Shown: positions 25,680-35,316 of the stretch, in pieces
How the letters are laid out: each line of letters opens with the position of its first letter
How positions within the stretch are numbered: the first letter of the stretch is position 1
Assembly (NCBI RefSeq): GCF_039543205.1
Contig: NZ_BAABJH010000001.1
Location: 992,001 to 1,056,000 of the forward strand
Direction of reading: 5' to 3'
Source of the DNA: Flaviramulus_B aquimarinus
GTDB taxonomy: Bacteria > Bacteroidota > Bacteroidia > Flavobacteriales > Flavobacteriaceae
DNA: 64,000 nt
Translations under genes and position numbers: made by a program
The notes under the pieces: model-generated
Seen by the model: the letters and a program-made list of their open reading frames with translations, nothing else
Told to the model about the DNA's origin: nothing
The model's database searches: none

Positions 25680-28529
25680 ATGAACACAAACGCTTTTGCA
25701 TTGCGTCATATTGGCCCTAGAGAAGACGATCAAAAACTCATGTTAAAAACTATTGGAGCTGATTCTTTAGACCAATTAATTTACGAGACTATACCGGATG
25801 ATATTCGTTTAAAAAACGGTTTAAATTTAGATGACCCCATGACAGAACATGAATATTTACTTCATATTCATGAGTTGTCTAAAAAAAACAAAGCATATAA
25901 AACATACATAGGACTAGGATACCACCCAACTATTTTACCAGCAGTTATTCAGCGTAATATTTTAGAAAATCCAGGTTGGTATACAGCTTACACACCATAT
26001 CAAGCCGAAATTGCTCAAGGAAGATTAGAAGCCCTTTTAAATTTTCAAACCATGGTTATAGACCTAACGGGTATGGAAATTGCAAATGCCTCCTTACTTG
26101 ATGAAAGTACAGCTGCTGCCGAAGCTATGAGCTTATTATTTGCAGTTAGAGAGCGTGCTCAGAAAAAAGCAGGAATCAATAAATTTTTTGTTTCCGAAAA
26201 TATCTTACCCCAAACCCTATCGTTGTTACAAACAAGAGCTACTCCTATAGGTATTGAGTTGGTTATTGGTAATGAAGAAACTTTCGACGTCTCTTCAGAA
26301 TTTTTCGGAGCCATATTACAATACCCAGGAAAAGATGGTCAGATAACAGATATTAAAACGTTTATAGCAAAAGCAAACGAGGCACAAATTAAGGTTGCTG
26401 TTGCTGCAGATATCCTTAGTTTAATAAAGCTGGAAGCTCCTGGAAAATTTGGAGCAGATGTAGTTGTAGGCACCACACAACGTTTTGGAATCCCTATGGG
26501 TTATGGTGGTCCACATGCTGCATTTTTTGCCACAAAAAAAGCGTATAAACGCGATTTACCAGGTCGTATTATTGGAGTTACAAAAGATGCAAATGGTAAC
26601 AGAGCATTACGCATGGCATTACAAACCCGTGAGCAACATATAAAACGAGATAAAGCCACTTCCAATATATGTACAGCACAGGTGCTTTTAGCTGTTATGG
26701 CTAGTATGTACGGTGTTTACCATGGCCCTAAAGGTTTAAAATTTATTGCCGATAAAGTCCACAACAAAACATCAAGTCTAGCTTTTACTTTAGGAAAATT
26801 AGGCTACAAACAAGTAAACACCTCTTATTTTGATACCATTCAAATTAAAACAAAAGCTAAAAAAATAAAGAAAATAGCAACTGAAAAAAAGGTGAATTTG
26901 TTTTATCCAGATTCTGAAACCGTAATAATTTCAATAAACGAAACTACTGCTATTCGAGATATTAATTATTTGATTTCTGTTTTTGCAGAAGCCGCTAAGA
27001 AAGAAACGATTGTTATCTCATCAATTGAAAAAGCAAATAATATTTCAGAAACTGTGCAGCGGCATTCAGAATTCTTAACAGAACCTGTGTTTAACACCTA
27101 TCATTCTGAAACCGAATTAATGCGTTACATAAAATCTTTAGAACACAAAGATTTAGCATTAAACCATTCCATGATTTCTTTAGGGTCTTGTACCATGAAA
27201 CTAAATGCAGCAGCTGAAATGCTGCCCTTAAGTTGGTTTAAATGGGGTAATATCCATCCTTTTGCACCTTTAAAACAAGCCAAAGGATATATAACTGTTT
27301 TAAAAGAATTGGAAGACCAATTAACTGAAATAACTGGATTTGCTGCCACATCTTTACAACCAAATTCTGGAGCCCAAGGCGAGTTTGCAGGATTGATGGT
27401 TATAAAAGCCTACCACGAATCCCGTGGTGACCATCATAGGAATATTTGTTTAATACCATCTTCAGCACATGGTACCAATCCAGCAAGTGCCGTTATGGCA
27501 GGCATGAAAGTGGTTGTTACAAAGTCTACTGCAGAAGGGAATATTGATGTAGATGATTTACGCGAAAAAGCAGAATTACATAAGGACAACCTAGCCGCAT
27601 TAATGGTTACATACCCATCAACCCACGGTGTTTATGAATCTGCTATTAAAGAAATTACACAACATATCCATGATAATGGCGGACAAGTCTACATGGATGG
27701 TGCGAACATGAATGCACAAGTTGGATTAACCAATCCAGGAAATATTGGTGCAGATGTATGTCACCTAAACTTACACAAAACCTTTGCTATTCCTCACGGT
27801 GGTGGTGGCCCTGGCGTTGGCCCTATTTGCGTAGCAAAACAACTCGTGCCGTTTTTACCCGGAAACCCAATCATTAAAACTGGCGGGAAAAAGGCAATTA
27901 CAGCAATTTCTGCAGCACCTTTTGGTTCTGCCTTAGCCTGTTTAATATCTTATGGTTATATAAAAATGCTAGGTGCTGAAGGTTTAACAGCATCTACCAA
28001 AATCGCTATTTTAAATGCAAATTATATAAAACACCGTTTACAGGGTAGTTTTGACACCTTATATTCTGGTGAACGCGGTAGAGCAGCTCATGAAATGATT
28101 GTAGATTGCAGACCATTTAAAGCAAATGGTATAGAAGTTACTGATATTGCGAAAAGATTGATGGACTATGGTTTTCATGCACCAACTGTATCTTTTCCAG
28201 TTGCAGGAACCTTAATGATTGAGCCTACAGAAAGTGAAAGTAAAGCTGAAATTGACAGGTTTTGCGATGCCATGATTTCCATTAAAAAAGAAATTGATAG
28301 TGTTACAAAAGAGGATAATAACAACGTTTTAAAGAATGCACCACATACTTTAAACATGATTACTACTGATGAATGGTATTTTCCATACACTCGTGAAGAA
28401 GCTGCTTTTCCATTAAACTACATAAGGGATAATAAGTTTTGGCCAAGTGTTAGACGTGTTGATGATGCTTATGGCGACAGAAACTTAATTTGTTCTTGCA
28501 TACCTATTGAAGCCTATGTAGAAGCATAA
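25680..28529 (+). CDS. gcvP: Glycine dehydrogenase (decarboxylating), P protein
   Basis: A 949-residue P protein of the glycine cleavage system, in the fused single-chain form. The N-terminal half has RHIGPREDD and GYHPTILPAVIQRNILENPGW. The C-terminal half has NHSMISLGSCTMKLNAA and the pyridoxal-phosphate Lys (about K700) in LHKTFAIPHGGGGPG. It decarboxylates glycine and passes the aminomethyl group to GcvH. I chose ATG 25680 over the TTG two codons upstream. The other gcv genes are not adjacent, which is usual for this group. Confidence 0.96.
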   Translation: MNTNAFALRHIGPREDDQKLMLKTIGADSLDQLIYETIPDDIRLKNGLNLDDPMTEHEYLLHIHELSKKNKAYKTYIGLGYHPTILPAVIQRNILENPGWYTAYTPYQAEIAQGRLEALLNFQTMVIDLTGMEIANASLLDESTAAAEAMSLLFAVRERAQKKAGINKFFVSENILPQTLSLLQTRATPIGIELVIGNEETFDVSSEFFGAILQYPGKDGQITDIKTFIAKANEAQIKVAVAADILSLIKLEAPGKFGADVVVGTTQRFGIPMGYGGPHAAFFATKKAYKRDLPGRIIGVTKDANGNRALRMALQTREQHIKRDKATSNICTAQVLLAVMASMYGVYHGPKGLKFIADKVHNKTSSLAFTLGKLGYKQVNTSYFDTIQIKTKAKKIKKIATEKKVNLFYPDSETVIISINETTAIRDINYLISVFAEAAKKETIVISSIEKANNISETVQRHSEFLTEPVFNTYHSETELMRYIKSLEHKDLALNHSMISLGSCTMKLNAAAEMLPLSWFKWGNIHPFAPLKQAKGYITVLKELEDQLTEITGFAATSLQPNSGAQGEFAGLMVIKAYHESRGDHHRNICLIPSSAHGTNPASAVMAGMKVVVTKSTAEGNIDVDDLREKAELHKDNLAALMVTYPSTHGVYESAIKEITQHIHDNGGQVYMDGANMNAQVGLTNPGNIGADVCHLNLHKTFAIPHGGGGPGVGPICVAKQLVPFLPGNPIIKTGGKKAITAISAAPFGSALACLISYGYIKMLGAEGLTASTKIAILNANYIKHRLQGSFDTLYSGERGRAAHEMIVDCRPFKANGIEVTDIAKRLMDYGFHAPTVSFPVAGTLMIEPTESESKAEIDRFCDAMISIKKEIDSVTKEDNNNVLKNAPHTLNMITTDEWYFPYTREEAAFPLNYIRDNKFWPSVRRVDDAYGDRNLICSCIPIEAYVEA

Positions 28530-28631
28530 ATAGTACTTTGAACATCGTAAATTAAAACAAAAACAACAGATGCCTTTAATTGAAAGTATTTATATTGCTA
28601 AAAGCTTAATTAATTAAAGTCATTTTTGTTT

Positions 28632-29690
28632 ATGAATATTAAAATTACTGGTACAGGAAGTTATATTCCAGCTAATATTGAAAAAAACGAAGACTTTCAT
28701 AATCATGAGTTTTTAAACAGTGATGGTTCAGCTATAAATGCACCTAACGAAGTTATTGTTAAAAAATTTAAGGCCATTACTGGTATTGATGAACGTCGTT
28801 ATGCAAAAAATCATTTAAACACCTCTGATATTGGTTCTTTTGCTGCTGAAAAAGCTATTGATAATGCTAAAATTAACCGTGAAGATTTAGATTATATTAT
28901 TGTTGCTCATAATTACGGTGACATTAGACATGATAGTATTCAAAGTGATACCGTACCCAGTATAGCATCAAGAGTCAAACATCTGCTTAGGATTGAAAAC
29001 CCAAAATGTGTAGCTTATGATTTACTTTTTGGTTGCCCTGGTTGGGTCGAAGGAGTTATACAAGCCAATGCATTTATAAAAGCAGGTATTGCAAAAAAAT
29101 GTTTGGTCATTGGAGCAGAAACCTTGTCTCGTTTGCTTGACCCTTATGATAGAGATTCCATGATTTACAGTGATGGTGCTGGAGCAGTGATTTTAGAAGC
29201 CACAACTGATGAGGGCGGTATTATAACACATAACTCAGCAACTTTTGCGCTAGATGAAGCCCACTTTATATATTTTGGAGAAACTAATAACCAAGATTCT
29301 AAAGACGACCGCCGATACATAAAAATGTATGGACGAAAAATTTATGAATTTGCTCTAACCAATGTTCCTCTAGCCATGAAATCATGTCTAGACAAAAGTG
29401 GTATTTCTATAAATGAAGTTAAGAAAATACTCATTCATCAAGCCAACGAAAAAATGGACGAAGCTATCATAAAGCGTTTTTATGAGCTTTATGATATGGA
29501 CATGCCAGAAGGCATCATGCCCATGACTATAGGTAAACTAGGTAATTCTAGTGTAGCAACTGTTCCAACTTTATATGATTCTATTTTAAACGGTTCTCTG
29601 GAAAATCAAGAAATCAATAAAGGCGATGTTATTATTTTTGCTAGCGTTGGTGCTGGTATGAATATTAATGCTATTGTTTATAAGCAGTAA
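28632..29690 (+). CDS. 3-oxoacyl-ACP synthase III-like (KAS III) enzyme
   Basis: A 352-residue thiolase-fold condensing enzyme, from ATG 28632; the TTG two codons earlier is less likely. The catalytic triad is visible: Cys about 135 in LLFGCPGWVEG, His in LIHQANEKMD, and Asn in GKLGNSSVATVP. The N-terminal pattern ITGTGSYIP is FabH-like, but the insertions (for example DEAHFIYFGETNNQDSK) differ from the housekeeping FabH, so it is probably a specialised paralogue. Its neighbours do not show a lipid or polyketide cluster. An ATTTCC/GGAAAT hairpin lies 21 bases after its stop. Confidence 0.8.
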   Translation: MNIKITGTGSYIPANIEKNEDFHNHEFLNSDGSAINAPNEVIVKKFKAITGIDERRYAKNHLNTSDIGSFAAEKAIDNAKINREDLDYIIVAHNYGDIRHDSIQSDTVPSIASRVKHLLRIENPKCVAYDLLFGCPGWVEGVIQANAFIKAGIAKKCLVIGAETLSRLLDPYDRDSMIYSDGAGAVILEATTDEGGIITHNSATFALDEAHFIYFGETNNQDSKDDRRYIKMYGRKIYEFALTNVPLAMKSCLDKSGISINEVKKILIHQANEKMDEAIIKRFYELYDMDMPEGIMPMTIGKLGNSSVATVPTLYDSILNGSLENQEINKGDVIIFASVGAGMNINAIVYKQ

Positions 29691-29711
29691 TATATCTAAT
29701 GATTATTTGAG

Positions 29712-29731
29712 ATTTCCGTTTTCACGGAAAT
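29712..29731. repeat. ATTTCCGT hairpin after the KAS III-like gene
   Basis: ATTTCCGT, loop TTTC, ACGGAAAT: a perfect 8-bp stem with a 4-base loop in the 60-base gap between two co-oriented genes. It belongs with the TTCC/GGAA hairpins at 18601 and 37948. Confidence 0.65.
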
Positions 29732-29750
29732 AATAAAACAAAATTATTTA

Positions 29751-30272
29751 ATGTACGAAAAAACGTTTCCAAATAAGCGCTTTAAGCATACCATTCAATT
29801 TTTACAAAAGCATATTCCTAGTTCTAAAACTATTTTAGATTTAGGTGTGGTAAATCCATTTACTAAAATCATGCAAGAACATGGTTATAGAGTAGAGAAC
29901 ACTAAAGGTGAAGATTTAGATTTAGACACATCATTTATTGAAAACTCTAAAGCAGATGTAATCACAGCCTTTGAAATTTTCGAACATTTACTCTCTCCTT
30001 TTACCATTCTTCAATCTATAAAATCAAATAAATTAGTAGCAAGTGTCCCTCTAAAACTATGGTTTTCTTCAGCTTACAGAAGTAAAACTGATATGTTAGA
30101 TAGGCATTATCACGAATTTGAAGATTGGCAGTTTGATTGGCTATTAGAAAAAGCGGGATGGAAAATTATTGATAGACAAAAATGGACTAACCCAACAAAA
30201 AAAATTGGTATCCGACCAATTTTAAGATGGTTTACACCTAGATATTACATTGTTTATGCCGAAAGAGTTTAA
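29751..30272 (+). CDS. Class I SAM-dependent methyltransferase-like protein
   Basis: A 173-residue small Rossmann-type methyltransferase. Motif I is SKTILDLGVVNPF, where the usual Gly-rich loop is degenerate. ADVITAFEIFEHLLSPF resembles the motif III/post-II region. The C-terminal part contains DRHYHEFEDWQFDWLLEKAGW, typical of surface-glycan-associated methyltransferases. The weak SAM loop raises some doubt about activity. A glycosyltransferase follows 24 bases later, so both may modify one glycan. Confidence 0.7.
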   Translation: MYEKTFPNKRFKHTIQFLQKHIPSSKTILDLGVVNPFTKIMQEHGYRVENTKGEDLDLDTSFIENSKADVITAFEIFEHLLSPFTILQSIKSNKLVASVPLKLWFSSAYRSKTDMLDRHYHEFEDWQFDWLLEKAGWKIIDRQKWTNPTKKIGIRPILRWFTPRYYIVYAERV

Positions 30273-30296
30273 CTTTACGTTTTAAACTTAAATACG

Positions 30297-31148
30297 TTGA
30301 ACTTCTACATCATTATTCCGGCTCATAACGAAACATCTTCCATTGGACTCACTTTAAGTTCTTTGGCAAATCAAACACTTTTACCAAAACGTGTCGTAGT
30401 AGTTAATGATAATTCCACAGACAACACACAAGATATTGTTGAAGGTTATGCCGAAAAACATTCATTTATAACCTTAATAAATTCAAAATCTTCAAATGAG
30501 CATTTACCAGGTTCAAAAATCATTAATGCATTTTATAAAGGCTACGAAACTTTAGACAATAATTATGATGTGATTTGTAAGTTTGATGCCGATTTAATTT
30601 TCCCTTATAATTACTTGGAACAATTAGCTGCTCATTTTAAAAGTAATGAAAAACTGGGTATAGCATCTGGGTTTTGTTACATTGAAAAAAACAAGACTTG
30701 GGCATTAGAAAGCCTAACACGAAAAGACCATATTCGAGGTGCTTTAAAAGCATACAAAAAAGAATGCTTTCTTGAAATTGGAAAACTAAAACCATCTATG
30801 GGATGGGACACCGTTGATGAATTACTCGCCAAATACTATGGCTGGGAGTTGTTAACTGACAAGTCTTTACACGTTAAACATTTAAAACCAACAGGTATTA
30901 GTTATAATAAAGCTTCTAAATACTTACAAGGAGAAGCCATGTATAAAATGCGCTATGGTTTTTTTATCACTCTTATTTCGGCATTAAAACTGGCTTATAA
31001 AAAACGAAGTTTTTTGTTGTTTAAAGATTATTTAGTGGGTTATTTTAAAGCAAAGAAAGAAAAAATCGAATTTCTAGTTTCTGAAGATGAAGGTGAGTTT
31101 ATTAGAAATTTACGTTGGAAAGGCATCATGAATAAATTCCAAAAATGA
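30297..31148 (+). CDS. Family 2 glycosyltransferase
   Basis: A 283-residue GT-A enzyme. YIIIPAHNETSSIGLTLSSL is the classical GT2 N-terminus, and VVVNDNSTDNT binds the nucleotide. The metal-binding D-x-D is CKFDADLIFP, and GWDTVDELLAKYYGW supplies the acceptor-side region. The only possible start is TTG 30297; there is no in-frame ATG between the upstream stop and the conserved N-terminus. It is co-transcribed with the methyltransferase. The sugar donor and acceptor are unknown. Confidence 0.82.
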   Translation: MNFYIIIPAHNETSSIGLTLSSLANQTLLPKRVVVVNDNSTDNTQDIVEGYAEKHSFITLINSKSSNEHLPGSKIINAFYKGYETLDNNYDVICKFDADLIFPYNYLEQLAAHFKSNEKLGIASGFCYIEKNKTWALESLTRKDHIRGALKAYKKECFLEIGKLKPSMGWDTVDELLAKYYGWELLTDKSLHVKHLKPTGISYNKASKYLQGEAMYKMRYGFFITLISALKLAYKKRSFLLFKDYLVGYFKAKKEKIEFLVSEDEGEFIRNLRWKGIMNKFQK

Positions 31149-31207
31149 AAGATCCCAAATTCCAAAATGCGGTAAATAATATTAAAATTCAGAATAACTC
31201 AAAATCA

Positions 31208-32017
31208 TCAATTAAAACTCCAGCCTTTATAACTGCTTGATGCCTCTAATTTATTTTCGATAGTATCATCCAATTCCGGAAAAAAATCAATTCCTGTTAA
31301 TGCTTCTATTTTATCTACAGAAACCACAAACTCATATAATGGCTTATTAGAATTTTGATGAGGGATTAAAAACGCAATCACTTTTGTTTTTCCAGTATTA
31401 TTATCAATCAGGACTTTATAAAACTGATTGGGCACTGACACATCTTCATCACCAATGGCTTTCATACTCCCTTTTAAAACACCTCCTGTTACTACAAAAA
31501 CACCATCGTATTTTCTTGCCCAATAACGCACTTTTTGCTCTAAGGTATTCCAAATACCAGAATTAAATTGATGCTCTTGTGGACTTATATTGCTAGTCAA
31601 AAATGTTTCATCATGAGCAGATTTACTATAGCGTCTGTCGCCTGCTGGACAAAGGTGTCCTCGATCATAACCCGATTTTTTATAATTACGCCAATGGGCT
31701 GCACCGGTTTTTACTGTCTTATCAATATCAAAATAAGGACGTTTATGATTGGTGCTTGATAGATGTGATATCTTTAATTCGTAAGCCACCCACTCGGCTT
31801 GTTCGTGCGTTTCATTATAAGATAATGAATAACCTTCATGATGTATAATTTGCCCTGTTGTACTTGTTGGCAAAAAATATTCATTAGTGTTTGTTTTAGC
31901 AACACGTCCTTTAGTGACAATTTCAGCTTTTTCTTCTTCGCTTAAAAAATGTTCATAAGCATAAACACCTAAAACAATAATTATAGCAATAACTGAATAT
32001 AATGTACGTTTATTCAT
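31208..32017 (-). CDS. DNA/RNA non-specific endonuclease (NUC1 family), membrane-anchored
   Basis: A 269-residue nuclease. An N-terminal hydrophobic segment, LYSVIAIIIVLGVYAY, acts as signal or anchor. The catalytic motif is SGYDRGHLCPAGDRR, containing D-R-G-H. The conserved Asn and later Glu lie in FLTSNISPQEHQFNSGIWNTLEQKV. It degrades DNA and RNA with Mg2+ outside the cytoplasm. Its ATG overlaps the stop of the upstream phosphatase gene (ATGA), so the two are translationally coupled. Together they could free phosphate from nucleic acids. Confidence 0.9.
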   Translation of the reverse strand: MNKRTLYSVIAIIIVLGVYAYEHFLSEEEKAEIVTKGRVAKTNTNEYFLPTSTTGQIIHHEGYSLSYNETHEQAEWVAYELKISHLSSTNHKRPYFDIDKTVKTGAAHWRNYKKSGYDRGHLCPAGDRRYSKSAHDETFLTSNISPQEHQFNSGIWNTLEQKVRYWARKYDGVFVVTGGVLKGSMKAIGDEDVSVPNQFYKVLIDNNTGKTKVIAFLIPHQNSNKPLYEFVVSVDKIEALTGIDFFPELDDTIENKLEASSSYKGWSFN

Positions 32018-33702
32018 TCCTTAAAAACAAATTCTAAAGGCTCCCCAATGGCACCGTTAGGAAAACTAATTCCTAAAAGTGCAGACATGGTTGGTGCAAT
32101 ATCTGTTATATCAGTTTTATTATATGTTTGCCCGTGTTTGATGCCTTTACCAAAAAACAAAAGTGGCACATGGGTATCATAGCTTAATCCAGAATGATGG
32201 TCAGTACCTGTTCTGTTCCAAGGGGTGTCTTTAAATACAGATGGATTAAAAACAAACAAAATATCGCCTGATCGTTTTTGATTATGCCCATTGGCCAATA
32301 GTATTTCCAAATAACCACTACCTGATGGATTTACAAATTGATTTATTTCAGAAGTCACATAAACCTTATCTATTAATTTATACTGAAGTAATTGAAGTGC
32401 AATAGCTTCTTTTATCATTTTAAGGTCTATTTGGTTCTTATTAACTTTATCATGATCTAGAAATATTTGATTATTTATTCTACTTAGAACTAAATTCAAC
32501 ACTCCATATTTTTTAAAAAGAAACTCATTTAATTCCGTTTTCATCACTGAAAGATCAAAGAAGCCCGCTGGTATTTTTTTAGATTGCAAATATCCTGGTG
32601 TATAAGGAGCACCATGATCTGCCGTTAAAAAGACAGTATATTCGCCATGTCCAACTTTTTCATCTAAAGCATCAAAAATCCTTTTTAAATCTAAATCTAA
32701 TCTCAAATAAGTATCTTGGGTTTCAATGGCATTAACACCAAAATTATGACCTACTTTATCTGTACTGGAAAAACTTAATGTAAGTACATCTGTAAAATCG
32801 TCCATTCCCAATTGCTCACCTTCAATAGCTGCTAAAGCAAAATCAGTTATTAAACTATTTCCATAAGGTGATTCGGCAATAATATTATAATTATCGTTTT
32901 CATCTTTCAACACCTCCAAATCATAAGGAAAGGTTGGTGTATCTTTCCCTTTAAATCCACCTTCAAACGCATTTAAATCTGGGCCACTTTCAGTATAAGA
33001 ATCTATATTATATAAGGTGTTCCAAGGCTTAAAATAAGATTCTGCAATATCTGAATTATTAAAACTCTTAACCCATTTAGGTAAATTATTCATATAAAAA
33101 GAGCTCGAAATCCAATTTCCATTTCCCCCATGTTCATAATCCAACCAATAGGCACCGTTTGCTGTATGACCAGCTGGTAAAATAGCGCCACGATGCTTTA
33201 AAGAAATACCTATTGTTTTGCCTTTCATTTGAGTAAATAGTCTGTTTTCATCTGCAAATGTTGTAGTCAATAAGCGATGGGGTGATTTTTTTCCATCTTT
33301 ACTGTCTGTGCCAATAGGGGCAACTGTATTATCTTCAACACAATTCACCTTACGTTTTATACCTTTATCAAACCAATCGTTTCCTATAATACCATGATAC
33401 TTTGGTGTTGTTCCGGTAAAAATAGACGCATGACCAGGCCCCGTTTTAGTTGGGATATAATTAAAATGGGTGTTCCTGCAATTATAACCTTCATTAACCA
33501 TCCGCTTAAATCCTCCTTCTCCATATTTAGAGTAAAATCGTGTTAAATAATCGTAACGCATTTGATCGATAACAATTCCAACGATCAACTTAGGCTTAGC
33601 TATGTTATTATTAGCTTGCTTTAGTTCATAAGAATTGTCCTGAGCTTTACAAGAAAAGGCAGAAATAACAACCAACACTATAATCAGTATATTTTTTATC
33701 AT
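32014..33702 (-). CDS. PafA-like alkaline phosphatase
   Basis: A 562-residue alkaline phosphatase superfamily protein. The N-terminus IIVLVVISAFSCKAQ could be a lipobox or an ordinary signal peptide. The predicted nucleophile Thr lies in PTKTGPGHASIFTG, with Asn in GIIGNDW. The Lys and Arg of SLKHRGAILPAGH match the K/R pair of PafA-type phosphate-irrepressible enzymes. Metal ligands are seen in STDKVGHNFG, TADHGAPY and GTDHHSGLSYDTHVPL. It is a periplasmic or surface phosphomonoesterase. The coupled nuclease gene follows. Confidence 0.88.
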   Translation of the reverse strand: MIKNILIIVLVVISAFSCKAQDNSYELKQANNNIAKPKLIVGIVIDQMRYDYLTRFYSKYGEGGFKRMVNEGYNCRNTHFNYIPTKTGPGHASIFTGTTPKYHGIIGNDWFDKGIKRKVNCVEDNTVAPIGTDSKDGKKSPHRLLTTTFADENRLFTQMKGKTIGISLKHRGAILPAGHTANGAYWLDYEHGGNGNWISSSFYMNNLPKWVKSFNNSDIAESYFKPWNTLYNIDSYTESGPDLNAFEGGFKGKDTPTFPYDLEVLKDENDNYNIIAESPYGNSLITDFALAAIEGEQLGMDDFTDVLTLSFSSTDKVGHNFGVNAIETQDTYLRLDLDLKRIFDALDEKVGHGEYTVFLTADHGAPYTPGYLQSKKIPAGFFDLSVMKTELNEFLFKKYGVLNLVLSRINNQIFLDHDKVNKNQIDLKMIKEAIALQLLQYKLIDKVYVTSEINQFVNPSGSGYLEILLANGHNQKRSGDILFVFNPSVFKDTPWNRTGTDHHSGLSYDTHVPLLFFGKGIKHGQTYNKTDITDIAPTMSALLGISFPNGAIGEPLEFVFKE

Positions 33703-33723
33703 AATTTGATTTTATTGAGCCTT

Positions 33724-33731
33724 CAAAAATA
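33724..33731 (-). promoter_or_regulatory. -7 box (TATTTTTG) of the phosphatase-nuclease operon
   Basis: The minus strand reads TATTTTTG, exact for TAnnTTTG, 22 bases before the phosphatase start. Confidence 0.45.
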
Positions 33732-33811
33732 AACATTTTAAAGCATCATAATTTGAATTTAAAGTTAAATTGGCATAACTTTTTTTTACTTTAGCGGGTA
33801 TAAATTTGAAT

Positions 33812-34549
33812 ATGACTTACCTGCATAATATTGGTGCTTATTTTATGATGATTGCTGAAATGTTTCGCAAGCCCACTAAGTGGAGCGTAATGAAGCAACT
33901 CATCCTTAAAGATATTGATGACTTAGTTATTGGTTCTCTTGGTATTGTGGCTTTTATTGCTTTTTTTGTTGGTGGTGTTGTTACTATTCAAACGGCTTTA
34001 AATATAGACAATCCATTAATCCCTAAATACTTAGTAGGATTTGCTACAAGACAATCTATTGTTTTAGAGTTTGCACCAACATTTATATCGATAATCATGG
34101 CCGGTAAAGTAGGGTCTTTTATAACCTCTAGTATAGGTACCATGCGTGTTACCGAGCAAATTGATGCTTTAGAAGTGATGGGCATAAACTCATTAAACTA
34201 CCTTGTTTTCCCTAAGTTTATTGCGCTCATGCTTTATCCTTTTGTTATTTCTATTGCTATGTTTTTAGGTATACTCGGTGGTATGGCTGCCTGTGTTTAT
34301 GGCGGTTTTAGCTCGCTTGAAGATTATATAGTCGGTATTCAAACCGATTTTATACCATTTCATATTACTTATGCTTTTATAAAAACCTTTGTTTTTGCTT
34401 TTATTTTAGCAACCATTCCATCTTTTCATGGCTATTATATGAAAGGTGGCGCTCTTGAAGTTGGTAAAGCTAGTACTACTTCGTTTGTTTGGACCAGTGT
34501 TGTCATTATTCTTTTAAACTATTTATTAACCCAAATGTTATTAAGCTAA
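33812..34549 (+). CDS. MlaE-family ABC transporter permease
   Basis: A 245-residue inner-membrane permease of the MlaE/YrbE type. It has five to six helices, including SLGIVAFIAFFVGGVVTIQTAL, and the family's conserved segment ITSSIGTMRVTEQIDALEVMGINS. I start at ATG 33812, since the TTG two codons upstream overlaps a promoter-like TAAATTTG. With the ATPase whose start codon overlaps its stop (TAATG), it forms a phospholipid-transport pair. The substrate-binding MlaD-type protein is not encoded here. Confidence 0.88.
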   Translation: MTYLHNIGAYFMMIAEMFRKPTKWSVMKQLILKDIDDLVIGSLGIVAFIAFFVGGVVTIQTALNIDNPLIPKYLVGFATRQSIVLEFAPTFISIIMAGKVGSFITSSIGTMRVTEQIDALEVMGINSLNYLVFPKFIALMLYPFVISIAMFLGILGGMAACVYGGFSSLEDYIVGIQTDFIPFHITYAFIKTFVFAFILATIPSFHGYYMKGGALEVGKASTTSFVWTSVVIILLNYLLTQMLLS

Positions 34550-35316
34550 TGATTGAAGTTAAAAATTTACACAAATCGTTTGGGGATGCTCATATTTTAA
34601 AGGGGATAAGTACAACTTTTGAAAAAGGAAAAACTAATCTTATTATTGGGCAAAGTGGATCTGGAAAAACAGTATTCTTGAAATGTTTATTGGGTTTATT
34701 TGATTATGAAGAGGGTAGTATTTCTTATGATGGACAAATATTTTCGCAATTACCAGAAGATGATAAACGAAATTTACGTGCTGAAATGGGTATGGTCTTT
34801 CAGGGTAGTGCTTTATTTGATTCTATGACAATTGCCGAAAATGTGATGTTCCCATTACAAATGTTTACAAAACAAAGTAAAAGTGAAATGCAGGATCGTG
34901 TAGATTTTGTTTTGAAACGTGTAAACCTTGAGGGTGCACATAAAAAAATGCCAAGTGAAGCCTCTGGTGGTATGCAAAAGCGTGTTGCTATAGCCCGCGC
35001 TATTGTAAACAATCCTAAATATCTATTTTGCGACGAACCAAATTCTGGCTTAGATCCCAAAACAGCCATTGTTATTGACAATTTAATTCAAGAAATTACA
35101 GATGAGTATCAAATAATTACTGTTATTAATTCTCATGATATGAACTCCGTTATGGAAATTGGTGAAAAAATCGTGTTTTTAAAAGATGGCTTAAAAGCTT
35201 GGGAAGGCTCTAAGGAAACCATTTTCAAAACCGATAACGAGGTGGTTACGGATTTTGTTTACTCTTCAAATCTATTTAAAAAAGTACGTAAAATGTACTT
35301 GGAAGAAAACAGTTAA
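34549..35316 (+). CDS. MlaF-type ABC transporter ATP-binding protein
   Basis: A 255-residue ATPase from ATG 34549, whose first base overlaps the permease stop. Walker A is GQSGSGKTVFLK, the Q loop is VFQGSALFDS, the signature is EASGGMQKRVAIARA and Walker B is YLFCDEPNSGLDP. The H loop is VINSHDMNSVM. Asn in place of Thr in DEPNSGLD is common in this subfamily. It energises the adjoining permease. Its end overlaps the convergent DUF389 gene by 4 bases. Confidence 0.9.
   Translation: MIEVKNLHKSFGDAHILKGISTTFEKGKTNLIIGQSGSGKTVFLKCLLGLFDYEEGSISYDGQIFSQLPEDDKRNLRAEMGMVFQGSALFDSMTIAENVMFPLQMFTKQSKSEMQDRVDFVLKRVNLEGAHKKMPSEASGGMQKRVAIARAIVNNPKYLFCDEPNSGLDPKTAIVIDNLIQEITDEYQIITVINSHDMNSVMEIGEKIVFLKDGLKAWEGSKETIFKTDNEVVTDFVYSSNLFKKVRKMYLEENS

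Noticed and set aside
30270..30299. The methyltransferase and glycosyltransferase as one gene interrupted by a stop
   Set aside because: They share a frame, but both domains have normal ends and the 24 bases between them have no protein-like content.
33801..33808. TAAATTTG as the promoter of the MlaE-type permease gene
   Set aside because: It matches the -7 consensus, but the transcript would start inside the likely coding sequence; the ATG at 33812 agrees with the family N-terminus.
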